Under the pieces are notes generated by a model. That model did no database searches. It was not told where the DNA came from and worked only from the letters and a program-made list of their open reading frames with translations. A stretch of DNA of 64,000 nucleotides from Neobacillus piezotolerans. Its GTDB lineage: Bacteria; Bacillota; Bacilli; Bacillales; Cytobacillaceae. Shown one piece after another: positions 16,286 to 24,756 of the stretch (position 1 is the first letter of the stretch; the number at the start of each line of letters is the position of its first letter). The stretch is from NCBI RefSeq assembly GCF_003362805.1, contig NZ_QNQT01000005.1:62001-126000 (forward strand), in the 5' to 3' direction. A program made the position numbers and the translations under genes.

Positions 16286-17425
16286 ATGGGCAAGTATCAA
16301 ATTATCGCGACCGCGGCAATGGGGCTTGAAGCGCTTGTTGCCAAGGAAGTTAAGGATTTAGGATATGAAGGAAGCACTGAAAACGGCAAGGTTACATTCA
16401 CGGGGGACGAAGCCGCTATTGCGAGGGCCAACCTTTGGCTGAGAACAGCCGATAGAGTAAAAATAAAAGTTGGCGAATTTAAGGCTTTTACATTCGATGA
16501 GCTATTTGAAAAAACAAAAGCACTGCCATGGGAACACTTCATTTCCGAGGATGCGGAATTCCCGGTTGCCGGCAAATCGGTGAAATCCAAGCTTTTCAGC
16601 GTTTCCGACTGCCAGGCGATTGTAAAAAAGGCCATTGTTGAGAGGCTGAAAAAAGCATACAAAAGAACATCGCGGTTTGAAGAAACCGGGCCATTGGTTA
16701 AAATTGAAATATCTCTCCTTAAAGACGTAGCAACGCTTACGATTGATACGAGCGGAGCGGGGCTTCATAAAAGGGGCTACCGCGCGGGCCAGGGAGAGGC
16801 ACCGCTTAAGGAGACTCTTGCCGCCTCACTTGTCTTGCTTACGAATTGGAGTCCGGAAAAACCGTTTATCGACCCGTTCTGCGGATCGGGAACGATTCCA
16901 ATCGAGGCAGCACTGATAGGCCAAAACATCGCCCCGGGCTTCAATAGGGAATTCGTATCGGAACAATGGGGCTGGATTCCGGAGAAAATCTGGGATGATG
17001 CGAGGGCGGAAGCCGAAGACCTGGCAAATTATGACCAGCCAATTGACATTTCCGGATCGGATATCGACCATCGGATGATAAAGATTGCCGAGGGAAATGC
17101 ATTTGAAGCAGGGCTGGGCGAATTGATTTCCTTTAAACAAATGCAGGTACGGGACCTTACCTCCGACAAGCAATACGGAGTCATTGTCGCAAACCCGCCT
17201 TATGGGGAGCGGCTTGGGGACAGGCCCGCTGTTGAAAAAATGTACCGCGAAATGGGTGAAGCCTTTGGGAAGCTTGATACATGGAGCAAGTACATACTGA
17301 CGGCCCATGAGGATTTTGAAAAATTTTATGGAAAGCCTGCCACCAAAAAACGGAAGCTTTTCAACGGCTTTATCAAAACAGATTATTATCAGTACTGGGG
17401 TCCAAGGCCTCCTCGCGACAAATAG
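16286..17425 (+). CDS. ypsC: THUMP-domain class I RNA methyltransferase YpsC (RlmL-like)
   Basis: 379 residues. An N-terminal ferredoxin-like plus THUMP RNA-binding region (about 1-155) is followed by an SAM-dependent N-methyltransferase domain: motif I PFIDPFCGSGTIPIEAALIG at about 192, SGSDIDHRMI, and catalytic NPPYGERLGD near 305. The family modifies guanine N2 in 23S rRNA (RlmL-type); the exact site is not readable from sequence. The ATG follows AAGGTGAGAAA. Position after rnpB matches B. subtilis. Confidence 0.93.
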   Translation: MGKYQIIATAAMGLEALVAKEVKDLGYEGSTENGKVTFTGDEAAIARANLWLRTADRVKIKVGEFKAFTFDELFEKTKALPWEHFISEDAEFPVAGKSVKSKLFSVSDCQAIVKKAIVERLKKAYKRTSRFEETGPLVKIEISLLKDVATLTIDTSGAGLHKRGYRAGQGEAPLKETLAASLVLLTNWSPEKPFIDPFCGSGTIPIEAALIGQNIAPGFNREFVSEQWGWIPEKIWDDARAEAEDLANYDQPIDISGSDIDHRMIKIAEGNAFEAGLGELISFKQMQVRDLTSDKQYGVIVANPPYGERLGDRPAVEKMYREMGEAFGKLDTWSKYILTAHEDFEKFYGKPATKKRKLFNGFIKTDYYQYWGPRPPRDK

Positions 17426-17512
17426 TGAAAATTTTATCAGCATGATTGAATATTCCTGTTTCCTACCGAATAGAATACAGACATCCTACACTATTCGGGA
17501 GGGAATGGGAAC

Positions 17513-17674
17513 ATGTTTCAACCGCTTGACTTTGCCAGAATTGCCAAGGCGATTGAGTCTACACAGCAAATACTAAACCAGGATACCAATCCAAAAGCGA
17601 AAACAGTCCTTCAACTGCAGGAGGCGGACAGGAACTGGAAACAGGCGCTATCGGCAAATGCCACGATAAGATAA
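17513..17674 (+). CDS. small hypothetical protein, 53 residues
   Basis: MFQPLDFARIAKAIESTQQI and onward, ending TIR; a charged, probably helical peptide with no cysteine or membrane segment. Good SD (GGGAGG, 9 bases before ATG) and its own strong terminator support expression. Not recognised. It lies between ypsC and a convergent MIP18-type gene. Confidence 0.6.
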   Translation: MFQPLDFARIAKAIESTQQILNQDTNPKAKTVLQLQEADRNWKQALSANATIR

Positions 17675-17717
17675 GGCCGGGTACAGGGGAAACCCTGAAT
17701 TCCCGGCCTTCGTTTTT
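17673..17717 (+). terminator. long terminator after 53-residue ORF
   Basis: Outer stem AAGGCCGGG / CCCGGCCTT with inner AGGG/CCCT pairing and six T. Confidence 0.92.
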
Positions 17718-17740
17718 TAGGTCATTCACATAACATATCC

Positions 17741-18040
17741 CTATCTTCCCAACTGTTTCAATGCCTCTTCCGACATATTTTCGGGCGACCATGCCGGCTC
17801 CCAAACAAGATGAATCATAGCGGTATCGATATCTTCCAAAGCCTCGATTCGCTGTTTTACGCCTGAAGTGATGCTGTCATGGAGCGGGCAGCCTGGGGTG
17901 GTCAGGGTCATGGTAATTTCTACGTCCCTTTCAGTGGACATCTGAATTCCATAGATAAGGCCCAGATCCACAACATTAATGTTCAGTTCCGGATCGAGTA
18001 CGCATTTAAGTTCTTCACGAATTTTATCAACTGTTGCCAT
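17741..18040 (-). CDS. MIP18/PaaD-family Fe-S assembly protein (YitW-like)
   Basis: 99 residues, DUF59/MIP18 domain. Signature DPELNINVVDLGLIYGI at about 15-31 and TLTTPGCPLHDSI with the conserved reactive cysteine near 49; the end has VWEPAWSPENMS. Members such as SufT and PaaD help in Fe-S cluster maturation. SD AAAGGAGTGG precedes the ATG. It is preceded by a small membrane ORF in the same direction, possibly co-transcribed. Confidence 0.9.
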   Translation of the reverse strand: MATVDKIREELKCVLDPELNINVVDLGLIYGIQMSTERDVEITMTLTTPGCPLHDSITSGVKQRIEALEDIDTAMIHLVWEPAWSPENMSEEALKQLGR

Positions 18041-18054
18041 ATGGAACCACTCCT

Positions 18055-18192
18055 TTATTTTTTTAACACTAGAATAATTGTCACGCTCATTGCCAAAAGT
18101 GAAATTGAAACTGCTGCCTGGCCGATGTAAAAAAGGGCTGTGGCTTTTGTAAGCATGGAAATAAATACGATTAGCGACCCGGACGCCAGCAT
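18055..18192 (-). CDS. possible 45-residue membrane protein
   Basis: Two hydrophobic stretches (SGSLIVFISML and AAVSISLLAMSVTIILVL) joined by a short TKAT segment, ending in KK. It stops only 14 bases before the start of the MIP18-type gene, in the same direction. No good SD is seen before the ATG or before nearby in-frame GTG/TTG codons. Not recognised; treat as tentative. Confidence 0.4.
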   Translation of the reverse strand: MLASGSLIVFISMLTKATALFYIGQAAVSISLLAMSVTIILVLKK

Positions 18193-18246
18193 CACAAACA
18201 AGGGCACTGCCGAGGGTGGCCATTAAAAAGAAATAGTTGGGATTTA

Positions 18247-18285
18247 CTGCAAAAAGCGCTGCGGAAAACACATTCTGCAGCGTTT
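18247..18285. terminator. hairpin with terminator features between small ORF and ypwA
   Basis: CGCTGC-rich stem AAGCGCTGCGG … CTGCAGCGTTTTT, flanked by A- and T-runs. It reads as a terminator on the plus strand and possibly on both. Confidence 0.6.
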
Positions 18286-18350
18286 TTCAGCCGGTGAATT
18301 TTTGCAAAAGTATGATAAAATAGATTAATTAATAGTAAAGGGGTTTGGGT

Positions 18351-19865
18351 ATGGAAAAAAATATTTCGGAAATAGAAAAAGAATTCCTCGAATACGTAAA
18401 AAAAATGGGGGCCTACAACGAAGCGCTGGGTCTTATTTATTGGGATTTACGAACCGGCGCCCCAAGGGAAGGGCATGTACAGAGGTCCGAGGTAATTGGA
18501 GTGCTTCAAAGCGAAGTTTTTAAAATGTCAGTATCCGATGAAATGGAAGCATACATAGAAAAGCTTTCAGGGAACGTGCCTGGCTCCGTGACAAATAAGG
18601 TGCTTGAAGAGTGCAAAAAGAATTTCGAACGCAACAGGAAAATTCCTGAAAGCTTGTTCAGGGAGTATGTCGTACTCCAGGCGAGGGCGGAATCGATTTG
18701 GGAAGAAGCGAAAAAGGCTTCCGATTTTGAAATGTTCAGGCCATATTTGGAAAAACTGGTCGCCATCCAAAAACAGTTCATCGAGTATTGGGGATACACC
18801 GGCAACCCTTATAATTCACTCCTCGACATGTATGAGCCCGGTATTACGGTAGAAGTACTCGACGATGTATTCGCCAAGCTGCGCGATAAAATCGTACCAT
18901 TGGTAAGTGAAATAGCCAAATCGGGCAAGAAACCGGAAACAGGGTTCCTGTTCCACCATTTTCCTAAGGAATCGCAAAGGGAATTCAGCCTGGAGGCCCT
19001 TAAACAGATCGGCTATAATTTCAATGCCGGACGGCTTGATGAAACTGTCCATCCATTTGCGACCGGCCTTAATCCCGGCGACGTAAGGGTAACGACAAAT
19101 TACGATGAAAATGATTTCCGCACGGCGGTTTTCGGGACTATCCATGAAGGCGGGCATGCCCTGTATGAACAAAATATATCCAAGGAACTGATCGGGACGC
19201 CTCTTTGTTCCGGTACTTCGATGGGAATTCATGAATCGCAATCCCTTTTTTATGAAAATTTCGTGGGCAGGAGCCTCGGATTTTGGAAGAACAACCTCGA
19301 TTTGCTGAAAAAATACGCGGACGGCCAGTTCGATGGAATTTCGATTGAAGACTTTTACAGGGCCATCAATGAATCAAAGCCATCGTATATAAGGATAGAA
19401 GCCGACGAGTTGACCTACCCGCTCCACATCATTATCCGCTATGAGATAGAGAAGGGGCTATTCAATAATGAAATAGAGGTAAAGGAGTTGCCTGAAGTCT
19501 GGAACAGGAAATATGAGCAGTATTTGGGCATTCGCCCGCGGAATGACGCGGAAGGAGTCCTTCAGGATGTCCACTGGTCCGGAGGTTCATTCGGCTATTT
19601 CCCTTCCTATGCGCTGGGATACATGTATGCAGCCCAATTCATGAACACGCTCAAAAAAGAGATGCCCGAATACGCAAGGCTGTTGGAAACAGGCGAGTAT
19701 CTTCCAATCAAGGAATGGTTTACAAAGCATGTCCATTTTTTTGGTAAAATGAAAAAGCCGCTTGAAATCCTTGTCGATGCTACCGGGGAAGGGCTGAATC
19801 CGGATTATTTGATTGAATACCTTTATGAAAAATACAGCGGGGTATATTGCCTGAATATCGATTAA
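18351..19865 (+). CDS. ypwA: M32 metallocarboxypeptidase (Taq-type), YpwA
   Basis: About 504 residues, the usual length for carboxypeptidase Taq enzymes, which release C-terminal residues from peptides in the cytoplasm. Zinc motif H265-E266-G-G-H269 (TIHEGGHALYEQN), the M32 block HESQSLFYENFVGRS with the third ligand, and the family motif IRPRNDAEGVLQDVHW near 395. No signal peptide. The ATG follows AAAGGGG; an earlier TTG two codons upstream is less likely. Confidence 0.95.
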   Translation: MEKNISEIEKEFLEYVKKMGAYNEALGLIYWDLRTGAPREGHVQRSEVIGVLQSEVFKMSVSDEMEAYIEKLSGNVPGSVTNKVLEECKKNFERNRKIPESLFREYVVLQARAESIWEEAKKASDFEMFRPYLEKLVAIQKQFIEYWGYTGNPYNSLLDMYEPGITVEVLDDVFAKLRDKIVPLVSEIAKSGKKPETGFLFHHFPKESQREFSLEALKQIGYNFNAGRLDETVHPFATGLNPGDVRVTTNYDENDFRTAVFGTIHEGGHALYEQNISKELIGTPLCSGTSMGIHESQSLFYENFVGRSLGFWKNNLDLLKKYADGQFDGISIEDFYRAINESKPSYIRIEADELTYPLHIIIRYEIEKGLFNNEIEVKELPEVWNRKYEQYLGIRPRNDAEGVLQDVHWSGGSFGYFPSYALGYMYAAQFMNTLKKEMPEYARLLETGEYLPIKEWFTKHVHFFGKMKKPLEILVDATGEGLNPDYLIEYLYEKYSGVYCLNID

Positions 19866-19905
19866 AAGATAATATGATAGTTTTACTGATTGGTGGTGCC
19901 TTTGC

Positions 19906-20811
19906 ATGAAAAAGCATCTCCCGCTGCTGCTGATCGCGGCAAGCGCCTCCCTTTGGGGATGCATCGCGGTTTTTGTAAGGGGGCTGGCCCAAATTGGTTT
20001 CAGCCCGATGGAAATAGTCGCAATCCGGGTCGCAATCGCGGCGATACTGCTGGCACTCATCGGAGGCTTAAAATACAGGGATGAATTGTCGATCCGCCTT
20101 CGTGACGGTTGGCTGTTCATAGGTACGGGCATTTTTAGCATTGTATTCTTTAATTGGTGCTATTTTACCGCCCTAAACCGAATGGACGTGTCGCTCGCGG
20201 TAATCCTATTGTATACGTCGCCGATTTTTGTATCGATCATTTCCTTTTTAGTTTTCAAGGAGAGATTTACGAAAACGAAACTGTTGGCTGTAGCGGGCAC
20301 TTTTTTTGGATGTGTGCTTGTGGCAGGGTTTCGGGGTGATTCGGGAGCCGCCCCAACCGGAATTCTGATTGGCCTCGGGGCGGGTTTGGGGTATGCCCTT
20401 TACAGTATTTTCGGGAAGGCGGCGTTACGCAAGTACAAGCCCTTCACGATTACATTCTATACGTTTTTGACGGCCGCTTTGTTCCTCGTTCCTTTAACGG
20501 GGCTTTGGGAAAAGGCTGACGTTTTGCTTTCGGGGAATTCGCTTCTTTACGGAGCGGGCCTTGGGATTATTCCGACGGTTTTGGCCTATTTCATGTATAC
20601 GAAGGGGCTCGAAAAAACAGACAGCAGCACAGCCGCGATTATCGCGACTGTTGAACCGATCGTCGCTACGATGCTCGGGGTTTTCCTTTACGGGGAAGGA
20701 ATTGGCGTCCTGCAAATCATCGGATCCGCCCTAATTCTCATATCCGTATCGGCATCCAACTTGAACTTGGGGGAGATACGCCCGAATAAGAAAAGTCTCC
20801 AGTCGATGTGA
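19906..20811 (+). CDS. EamA/DMT-family transporter
   Basis: 301 residues with ten hydrophobic segments in two EamA repeats, the typical drug/metabolite exporter layout. The first repeat starts SLWGCIAVFVRGLAQIGFSP; the second ends in ATVEPIVATMLGVFLYGEGI, a strongly conserved EamA segment. Substrate cannot be read. It stands alone, starting 40 bases after ypwA, with SD GGTGGTG, and ends in its own terminator. Confidence 0.92.
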   Translation: MKKHLPLLLIAASASLWGCIAVFVRGLAQIGFSPMEIVAIRVAIAAILLALIGGLKYRDELSIRLRDGWLFIGTGIFSIVFFNWCYFTALNRMDVSLAVILLYTSPIFVSIISFLVFKERFTKTKLLAVAGTFFGCVLVAGFRGDSGAAPTGILIGLGAGLGYALYSIFGKAALRKYKPFTITFYTFLTAALFLVPLTGLWEKADVLLSGNSLLYGAGLGIIPTVLAYFMYTKGLEKTDSSTAAIIATVEPIVATMLGVFLYGEGIGVLQIIGSALILISVSASNLNLGEIRPNKKSLQSM

Positions 20812-20826
20812 CTGGAGACTTTTTGT
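20790..20826 (+). terminator. terminator after EamA transporter
   Basis: AAAAGTCTCCAGTC / GACTGGAGACTTTTT; overlaps the end of the coding region. Confidence 0.95.
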
Positions 20827-20849
20827 CCTAGTTTGAAAAATAAATTACA

Positions 20850-22514
20850 TTACCATTTGCCCCATGTTTGCCAGCCTTTTGAGCCGATTGGCGCGTTTTG
20901 GATGATATCAATCAACGGAATTGTATAAGCGAAAAGGATTAGGGCGGCTGTAATGCCAAGCCACAGCTTCCAGTTTTCGAATACAGCCGGCGATTTTTCT
21001 TCCCCTGCTTCTGCCTCGCCGACTGGGAATTCTTCCTCTCCTTTAGGAGCAAAGAAAGCGAGGTTGATGAAAATCACCAATACGAGAATAATGCCAATGA
21101 AAAGAATCGAGCCGCCGATTGCCTGGGCAATCTGGTAGGGAATCCATTCCGCCGCCTGCGCTGAACCTCCATATTCGGAGAAGGCGGAACGGCGCGGAGC
21201 TCCCAAAAGGCCGGCCGCGTGCATCGCGCCTGACATGAACGTCATGCCGACTGTCCAAACCCATGCCTGGATGATGGCCAATTTGTTCATTGCCTTTGTC
21301 AGTTTCCGGCCTGTCAGATGCGGTACGAGCCAATACGAAATACCGAAGAACGTCAGGACAACCGTAGTGGCAAGTGTCAGGTGGAAGTGGCCTGTTACCC
21401 AGATAGTATTATGGACAACTTGGTTCAATTGGTGCGAAGCGTTGATAATACCGCCAGCGCCAGCAGGGATAAAAGCAGCCATTCCAATGAAAGGGACCGT
21501 GAATCTCGCGTCGCCCCATGGAAGTTTTTTCACCCAGCCGAACAATCCGGTTGAACCTTGGGAACGGCCTGTTTTCTCAAATGTCGCGAACATTGAGAAG
21601 GCGGTCATCAACGATGGGATGATGACCATGAAAGTCAGGACAACCTGCAGGAACTTCCATGCCGGGTCGATTCCCGGTTCGACCAGCTGATGATGGAAAC
21701 CGACTGGGATGGAAAAGAGCAGGAACAGCAGGAACGAAAGCCTTGCCAAAGAATCGGAAAAGATTTTTCCGCCAATGATTTTTGGAACGATCGCGTACCA
21801 GCACATGTAGGCTGGCAGCAGCCAGAAATACACGAGAGGATGCCCGAAATACCAGAACAACGTACGGCTGACAAGTACATCCACGCGTTCAACCAAACCA
21901 AGGGACCATGGCAGGAGCTGCAGAAGGACCGTCGCCGCGACGCCAAGGGTCGCAACGATCCACATGACAGTATTCACAACAACCATGAAAGTCAGCAGTG
22001 GGCTGGTTTTACCAGGATTCTGCCTGCGCCACTTCCCGTAGGTTCCTATAAGTGCGCCTCCGGCAACCCAGCTGCCGACGATAACAAGAGTTAGGCCGAT
22101 ATAGAACACCGGGTGGGCTTTTAATGGCGCGTAAAACGTAAACAGGACGGATGCTTCTTTTAAAAGGATCATAACGGCCGCCATGGCGGTTCCGATTGTC
22201 ATCAGCCAAAAGCCGATCCAGCCGGCAAGTCTTGCTCCGTTAGACATCGCTCCCGCAGTTCGGCTGACAGCCGCTGTCTGGAAACCCATTATGAAAAATG
22301 TGGTCAGGACAAGGCCAAGCAGAACGCCGTGGACCGTCAATACTTGATAATAATCGATTCCGAATGGAAGCTGGAACTTCCCGGACCGTACCATAACCTG
22401 CAGCAGGCCCATGAGGCCGCCTAGCCCAAGGGCGGTGAATGCAACATAAAGGTGGGCCATGGATAACTTTGCATCTCGCGGATCGACTTTCGTTGGGATT
22501 GTGGAAGCCTGCAT
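20850..22514 (-). CDS. ba3-type cytochrome c oxidase subunit I
   Basis: 554 residues, about 13-14 membrane helices. Heme-copper oxidase core of the B-type (ba3) group: low-spin heme ligand HGVLLGLVLTTFF near 65, CuB histidine block FWYFGHPLVYFWLLPAYMCWY, second histidine pair GFHHQLVEPGID, and the heme ligands in TGHFHLTL. There is no D-channel NxxxxxxD pattern, as expected for B-type enzymes. It reduces oxygen to water at the plasma membrane with high oxygen affinity. Overlaps subunit II by one base (TAATG). Last gene of a three-gene operon. Confidence 0.95.
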   Translation of the reverse strand: MQASTIPTKVDPRDAKLSMAHLYVAFTALGLGGLMGLLQVMVRSGKFQLPFGIDYYQVLTVHGVLLGLVLTTFFIMGFQTAAVSRTAGAMSNGARLAGWIGFWLMTIGTAMAAVMILLKEASVLFTFYAPLKAHPVFYIGLTLVIVGSWVAGGALIGTYGKWRRQNPGKTSPLLTFMVVVNTVMWIVATLGVAATVLLQLLPWSLGLVERVDVLVSRTLFWYFGHPLVYFWLLPAYMCWYAIVPKIIGGKIFSDSLARLSFLLFLLFSIPVGFHHQLVEPGIDPAWKFLQVVLTFMVIIPSLMTAFSMFATFEKTGRSQGSTGLFGWVKKLPWGDARFTVPFIGMAAFIPAGAGGIINASHQLNQVVHNTIWVTGHFHLTLATTVVLTFFGISYWLVPHLTGRKLTKAMNKLAIIQAWVWTVGMTFMSGAMHAAGLLGAPRRSAFSEYGGSAQAAEWIPYQIAQAIGGSILFIGIILVLVIFINLAFFAPKGEEEFPVGEAEAGEEKSPAVFENWKLWLGITAALILFAYTIPLIDIIQNAPIGSKGWQTWGKW

Positions 22515-22990
22515 TATTCAGTCACCTCGATTGTGGATTGCATTAAGTGATGGCCCGTGCCACAGTATTCGTTGCATACGACTAGGTATTCACCAGGTTT
22601 GTCGAAGGTTGTTGTAAACTCACTTACATAGCCTGGCTCCAGCATCATATTGATATTTGTACCGGCAACTTCAAACCCATGAATGACATCCTTTGTGGTT
22701 GCAATCACTTTTACTTTTGCCCCGACAGGGACTTGGACCTTGATGGGATTATAGGAAAATGCCGATGCCACGTAAACAAGCTGGTAGTCCCATTCCTTGC
22801 CTTCGACCTTTGTCAGGCCCGGTTTGTCAAACGGAGCGGTTGTGTCCACTTTTTCAGGGTCGATCGTCAGGTTGCAGCTTGGAGGCTGGTTGCCCATATA
22901 AAAAGCGCTTACGCCGACCACCGATAAAAACATGACGAGTGTGGCAATGCCAAATGTGAGCCAAATTTTTTCAAACTTATGGATGTGCAT
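22514..22990 (-). CDS. ba3-type cytochrome c oxidase subunit II (CuA)
   Basis: 158 residues: one N-terminal membrane anchor (LTFGIATLVMFLSVVGVSAFY) and an extracytoplasmic cupredoxin domain. CuA ligands are seen in DVIHGFEV and in CNEYCGTGHHLMQ. The protein takes electrons from cytochrome c. Short subunit II proteins with one helix are typical of the ba3 group. ATG behind AGAAGGGGGAG. Operon order is IIa-II-I. Confidence 0.95.
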   Translation of the reverse strand: MHIHKFEKIWLTFGIATLVMFLSVVGVSAFYMGNQPPSCNLTIDPEKVDTTAPFDKPGLTKVEGKEWDYQLVYVASAFSYNPIKVQVPVGAKVKVIATTKDVIHGFEVAGTNINMMLEPGYVSEFTTTFDKPGEYLVVCNEYCGTGHHLMQSTIEVTE

Positions 22991-23011
22991 GTATGCTCCC
23001 CCTTCTATACT

Positions 23012-23173
23012 TTAAAAACGGTCGAGGAATAGGAAATAAACCCCGGCCCAAGTTAAAATTAAAAATCCACCAAGCAGGAAAACCGATAAGAGGGTCCCTT
23101 TCAGGACCGGTTCCGAATCCTGAACTTTGTGCTTCACTTTCTTTCCTGTCTTTGCCAATTCTGTCTTTGCCAT
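23012..23173 (-). CDS. cytochrome c oxidase subunit IIa, small
   Basis: 53 residues: a basic N-terminal tail of 25 residues and a single C-terminal helix (GTLLSVFLLGGFLILTWAG then VYFLFLDRF). It matches the subunit IIa that replaces the missing helix of subunit II in ba3 oxidases (as in Thermus). SD GAAGGGAG. First gene of the oxidase operon; a CRP/FNR-like palindrome lies about 155 bases upstream. Confidence 0.88.
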   Translation of the reverse strand: MAKTELAKTGKKVKHKVQDSEPVLKGTLLSVFLLGGFLILTWAGVYFLFLDRF

Positions 23174-23301
23174 CCCCAGCACTCCCTTCTAAATATTGAA
23201 AAAAATTCAATAAGTACAATTTCATAATACAAAACTATAAAAAAAGTAAAATATGGGTTCTTGAATGTTCACAAAGTGTCCATAACTGCTTTAACACTAT
23301 G

Positions 23302-23341
23302 ATAATAGGATAAACTTTACAAAACAGTGATTTAAATCACT
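23302..23341 (-). promoter_or_regulatory. CRP/FNR-like operator with -10 of ba3 operon
   Basis: Perfect 16-base palindrome AGTGATTTAAATCACT (GTGA-N6-TCAC). On the minus strand a TATTAT hexamer starts 26 bases past its centre, almost the geometry seen at hcp. It could also act on the rightward small ORFs. Confidence 0.65.
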
Positions 23342-23356
23342 TTTAAGAGGGGTTAT

Positions 23357-23440
23357 ATGTGTCTAAAAAGTGAACTTGAAGGAAAGCGAGTGAGAAAAGT
23401 AATTGAAAAAATTAGGGCGGCTTGCGAAATGGACGAATGA
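23357..23440 (+). CDS. possible 27-residue peptide
   Basis: Charged peptide starting MCLKSELEGKR with an AGAGGGG SD eight bases upstream. It lies between the ba3 control palindrome and the zinc-ribbon gene, in the same direction as the latter. No family recognised; may be only a leader. Confidence 0.3.
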   Translation: MCLKSELEGKRVRKVIEKIRAACEMDE

Positions 23441-23498
23441 ACAAAGCAGAAGCAAAAAAAATAAACTGTTAATAAAATGTGAAAGGATGCGGGGGAAA

Positions 23499-23621
23499 AT
23501 GGAAAAATACTACTGTGAAAAATGCCGCCTGCTTTATAATAAAAAGACTGCCTGCAAGGTTTGTGGAATGCTTGCCTCCAATAAAATTTGGATCGAGGTC
23601 CAAAAACAAAATAAGGATTAA
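23499..23621 (+). CDS. zinc-ribbon microprotein, 40 residues
   Basis: MEKYYCEKCRLLYNKK followed by a second knuckle (CKVCGM): C6-x2-C9 and C19-x2-C22, enough to bind one zinc. SD GGGGG close to the ATG, with a terminator seven bases after the stop. An upstream in-frame TTG would add 32 basic residues but has no SD. Function unknown; divergent from the ba3 operon. Confidence 0.65.
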   Translation: MEKYYCEKCRLLYNKKTACKVCGMLASNKIWIEVQKQNKD

Positions 23622-23627
23622 GACATG

Positions 23628-23651
23628 GCACCGCATATACGGTGCTTTTTT
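23628..23651 (+). terminator. terminator after zinc-ribbon ORF
   Basis: GCACCG/CGGTGC, CATATA loop, six T. Confidence 0.92.
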
Positions 23652-23740
23652 AATATTCTTTCATTATAATTAAGAGAGTTAAGACAAGCATGATAGCCAA
23701 GAAAGAATAATCAGGGCACTAAAAAGGGAGGAAGGGAATA

Positions 23741-24514
23741 ATGTATTTACCTTCATTTCGGCTTGATGGAAAAAAAGCCATCGTTACAGGGGCGGGAAGG
23801 GGTATCGGCAGGGCGCTGGCATCGGCACTGGCGGAAGCGGGAGCTGATGTGGCAATCCTTTCACGGACAGTTTCCGACCTTGAAGAAACCGCGGAAATCA
23901 TACATAACCATGGGAAGCAAAGCCTGATCATTCCAACGGATGTGACAAAACGGGAAGATGCGTCTCGGGCTGTAAAAATGGTCAAGGAAGAATGGGGATC
24001 AATTGATATTCTCATTAACAACGCGGGAATGAACATTCGCTCAAAGGCGCTCGATGTGACCGACGAGGAATGGGAAACGATTATGAATACAAATCTGAAA
24101 TCCGCATTCATGATGGCCCAGGAAACCGGCAAGCTGATGAAGGATCAGGAAACAGGGGGAAGGATTATATCGGTTACATCCGTTGCGGGGCATGTAGCGT
24201 TGAGGACGGGAGTTGTCTACGCGGCAAGCAAGGCTGCACTTATCCAAATGACCAAGGTCCTCGCGCTTGAGTGGGGCAAGTACAATATCAATGTCAACGC
24301 GATCGGGCCATGGTATTTCAAGACGCCATTGACGGAAAAACTCCTCGCAGACCCTTCATATGTCAAGGATATTCTTGATGTAACGCCGTTGAAGCGGATT
24401 GGCGAGCTGCCTGAATTGGCGGGGCCAGCCGTTTTCCTCGCATCCGATGCAGGCAGCTATGTCCATGGCCAGACCTTATTTGTCGATGGCGGAATGACCA
24501 TCCAGGGATTCTAG
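23741..24514 (+). CDS. SDR-family oxidoreductase
   Basis: 257 residues, classical short-chain dehydrogenase: cofactor motif TGAGRGIG at about 17-24, DVTKRED, NNAG near 94, catalytic S-x12-Y-x3-K in SVTSVAG … VYAASKAAL, and the end motif GSYVHGQTLFVDGG. The closest named groups are gluconate 5-dehydrogenase and 2-deoxy-D-gluconate 3-dehydrogenase, but the substrate cannot be read. The ATG follows AGGGAGGAAGG. Monocistronic. Confidence 0.92.
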   Translation: MYLPSFRLDGKKAIVTGAGRGIGRALASALAEAGADVAILSRTVSDLEETAEIIHNHGKQSLIIPTDVTKREDASRAVKMVKEEWGSIDILINNAGMNIRSKALDVTDEEWETIMNTNLKSAFMMAQETGKLMKDQETGGRIISVTSVAGHVALRTGVVYAASKAALIQMTKVLALEWGKYNINVNAIGPWYFKTPLTEKLLADPSYVKDILDVTPLKRIGELPELAGPAVFLASDAGSYVHGQTLFVDGGMTIQGF

Positions 24515-24557
24515 GCATGTACTGGAAATGATTGACCTATGATGCAAGATTATTTTT

Positions 24558-24633
24558 TGCTATAATGGAGCTGCACAACAACACCTTCAAAACAAGATGG
24601 CACCCTCCTTTTCGCAGGAGGGTGCTTTTTTTT
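24558..24633 (+). ncRNA. short promoter-to-terminator unit, possible sRNA or leader of bcsA
   Basis: An extended -10 (TG-C-TATAAT) is followed about 35 bases after the presumed start by a perfect terminator (GCACCCTCCT / AGGAGGGTGC, eight T). The predicted transcript is about 60 nt. It could instead be only the 3' end of the SDR gene. Confidence 0.45.
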
Positions 24634-24756
24634 TGTCCACTCCACTGCTGAAACCGTATACTCTCCACAAATTAGGGAATAGGCTAATAGCCGCTCCGGA
24701 ATAATTTGCCGGACCGAGGTAAAAATACCTTTACTAGAGTTGAAGGAGAATGTACG

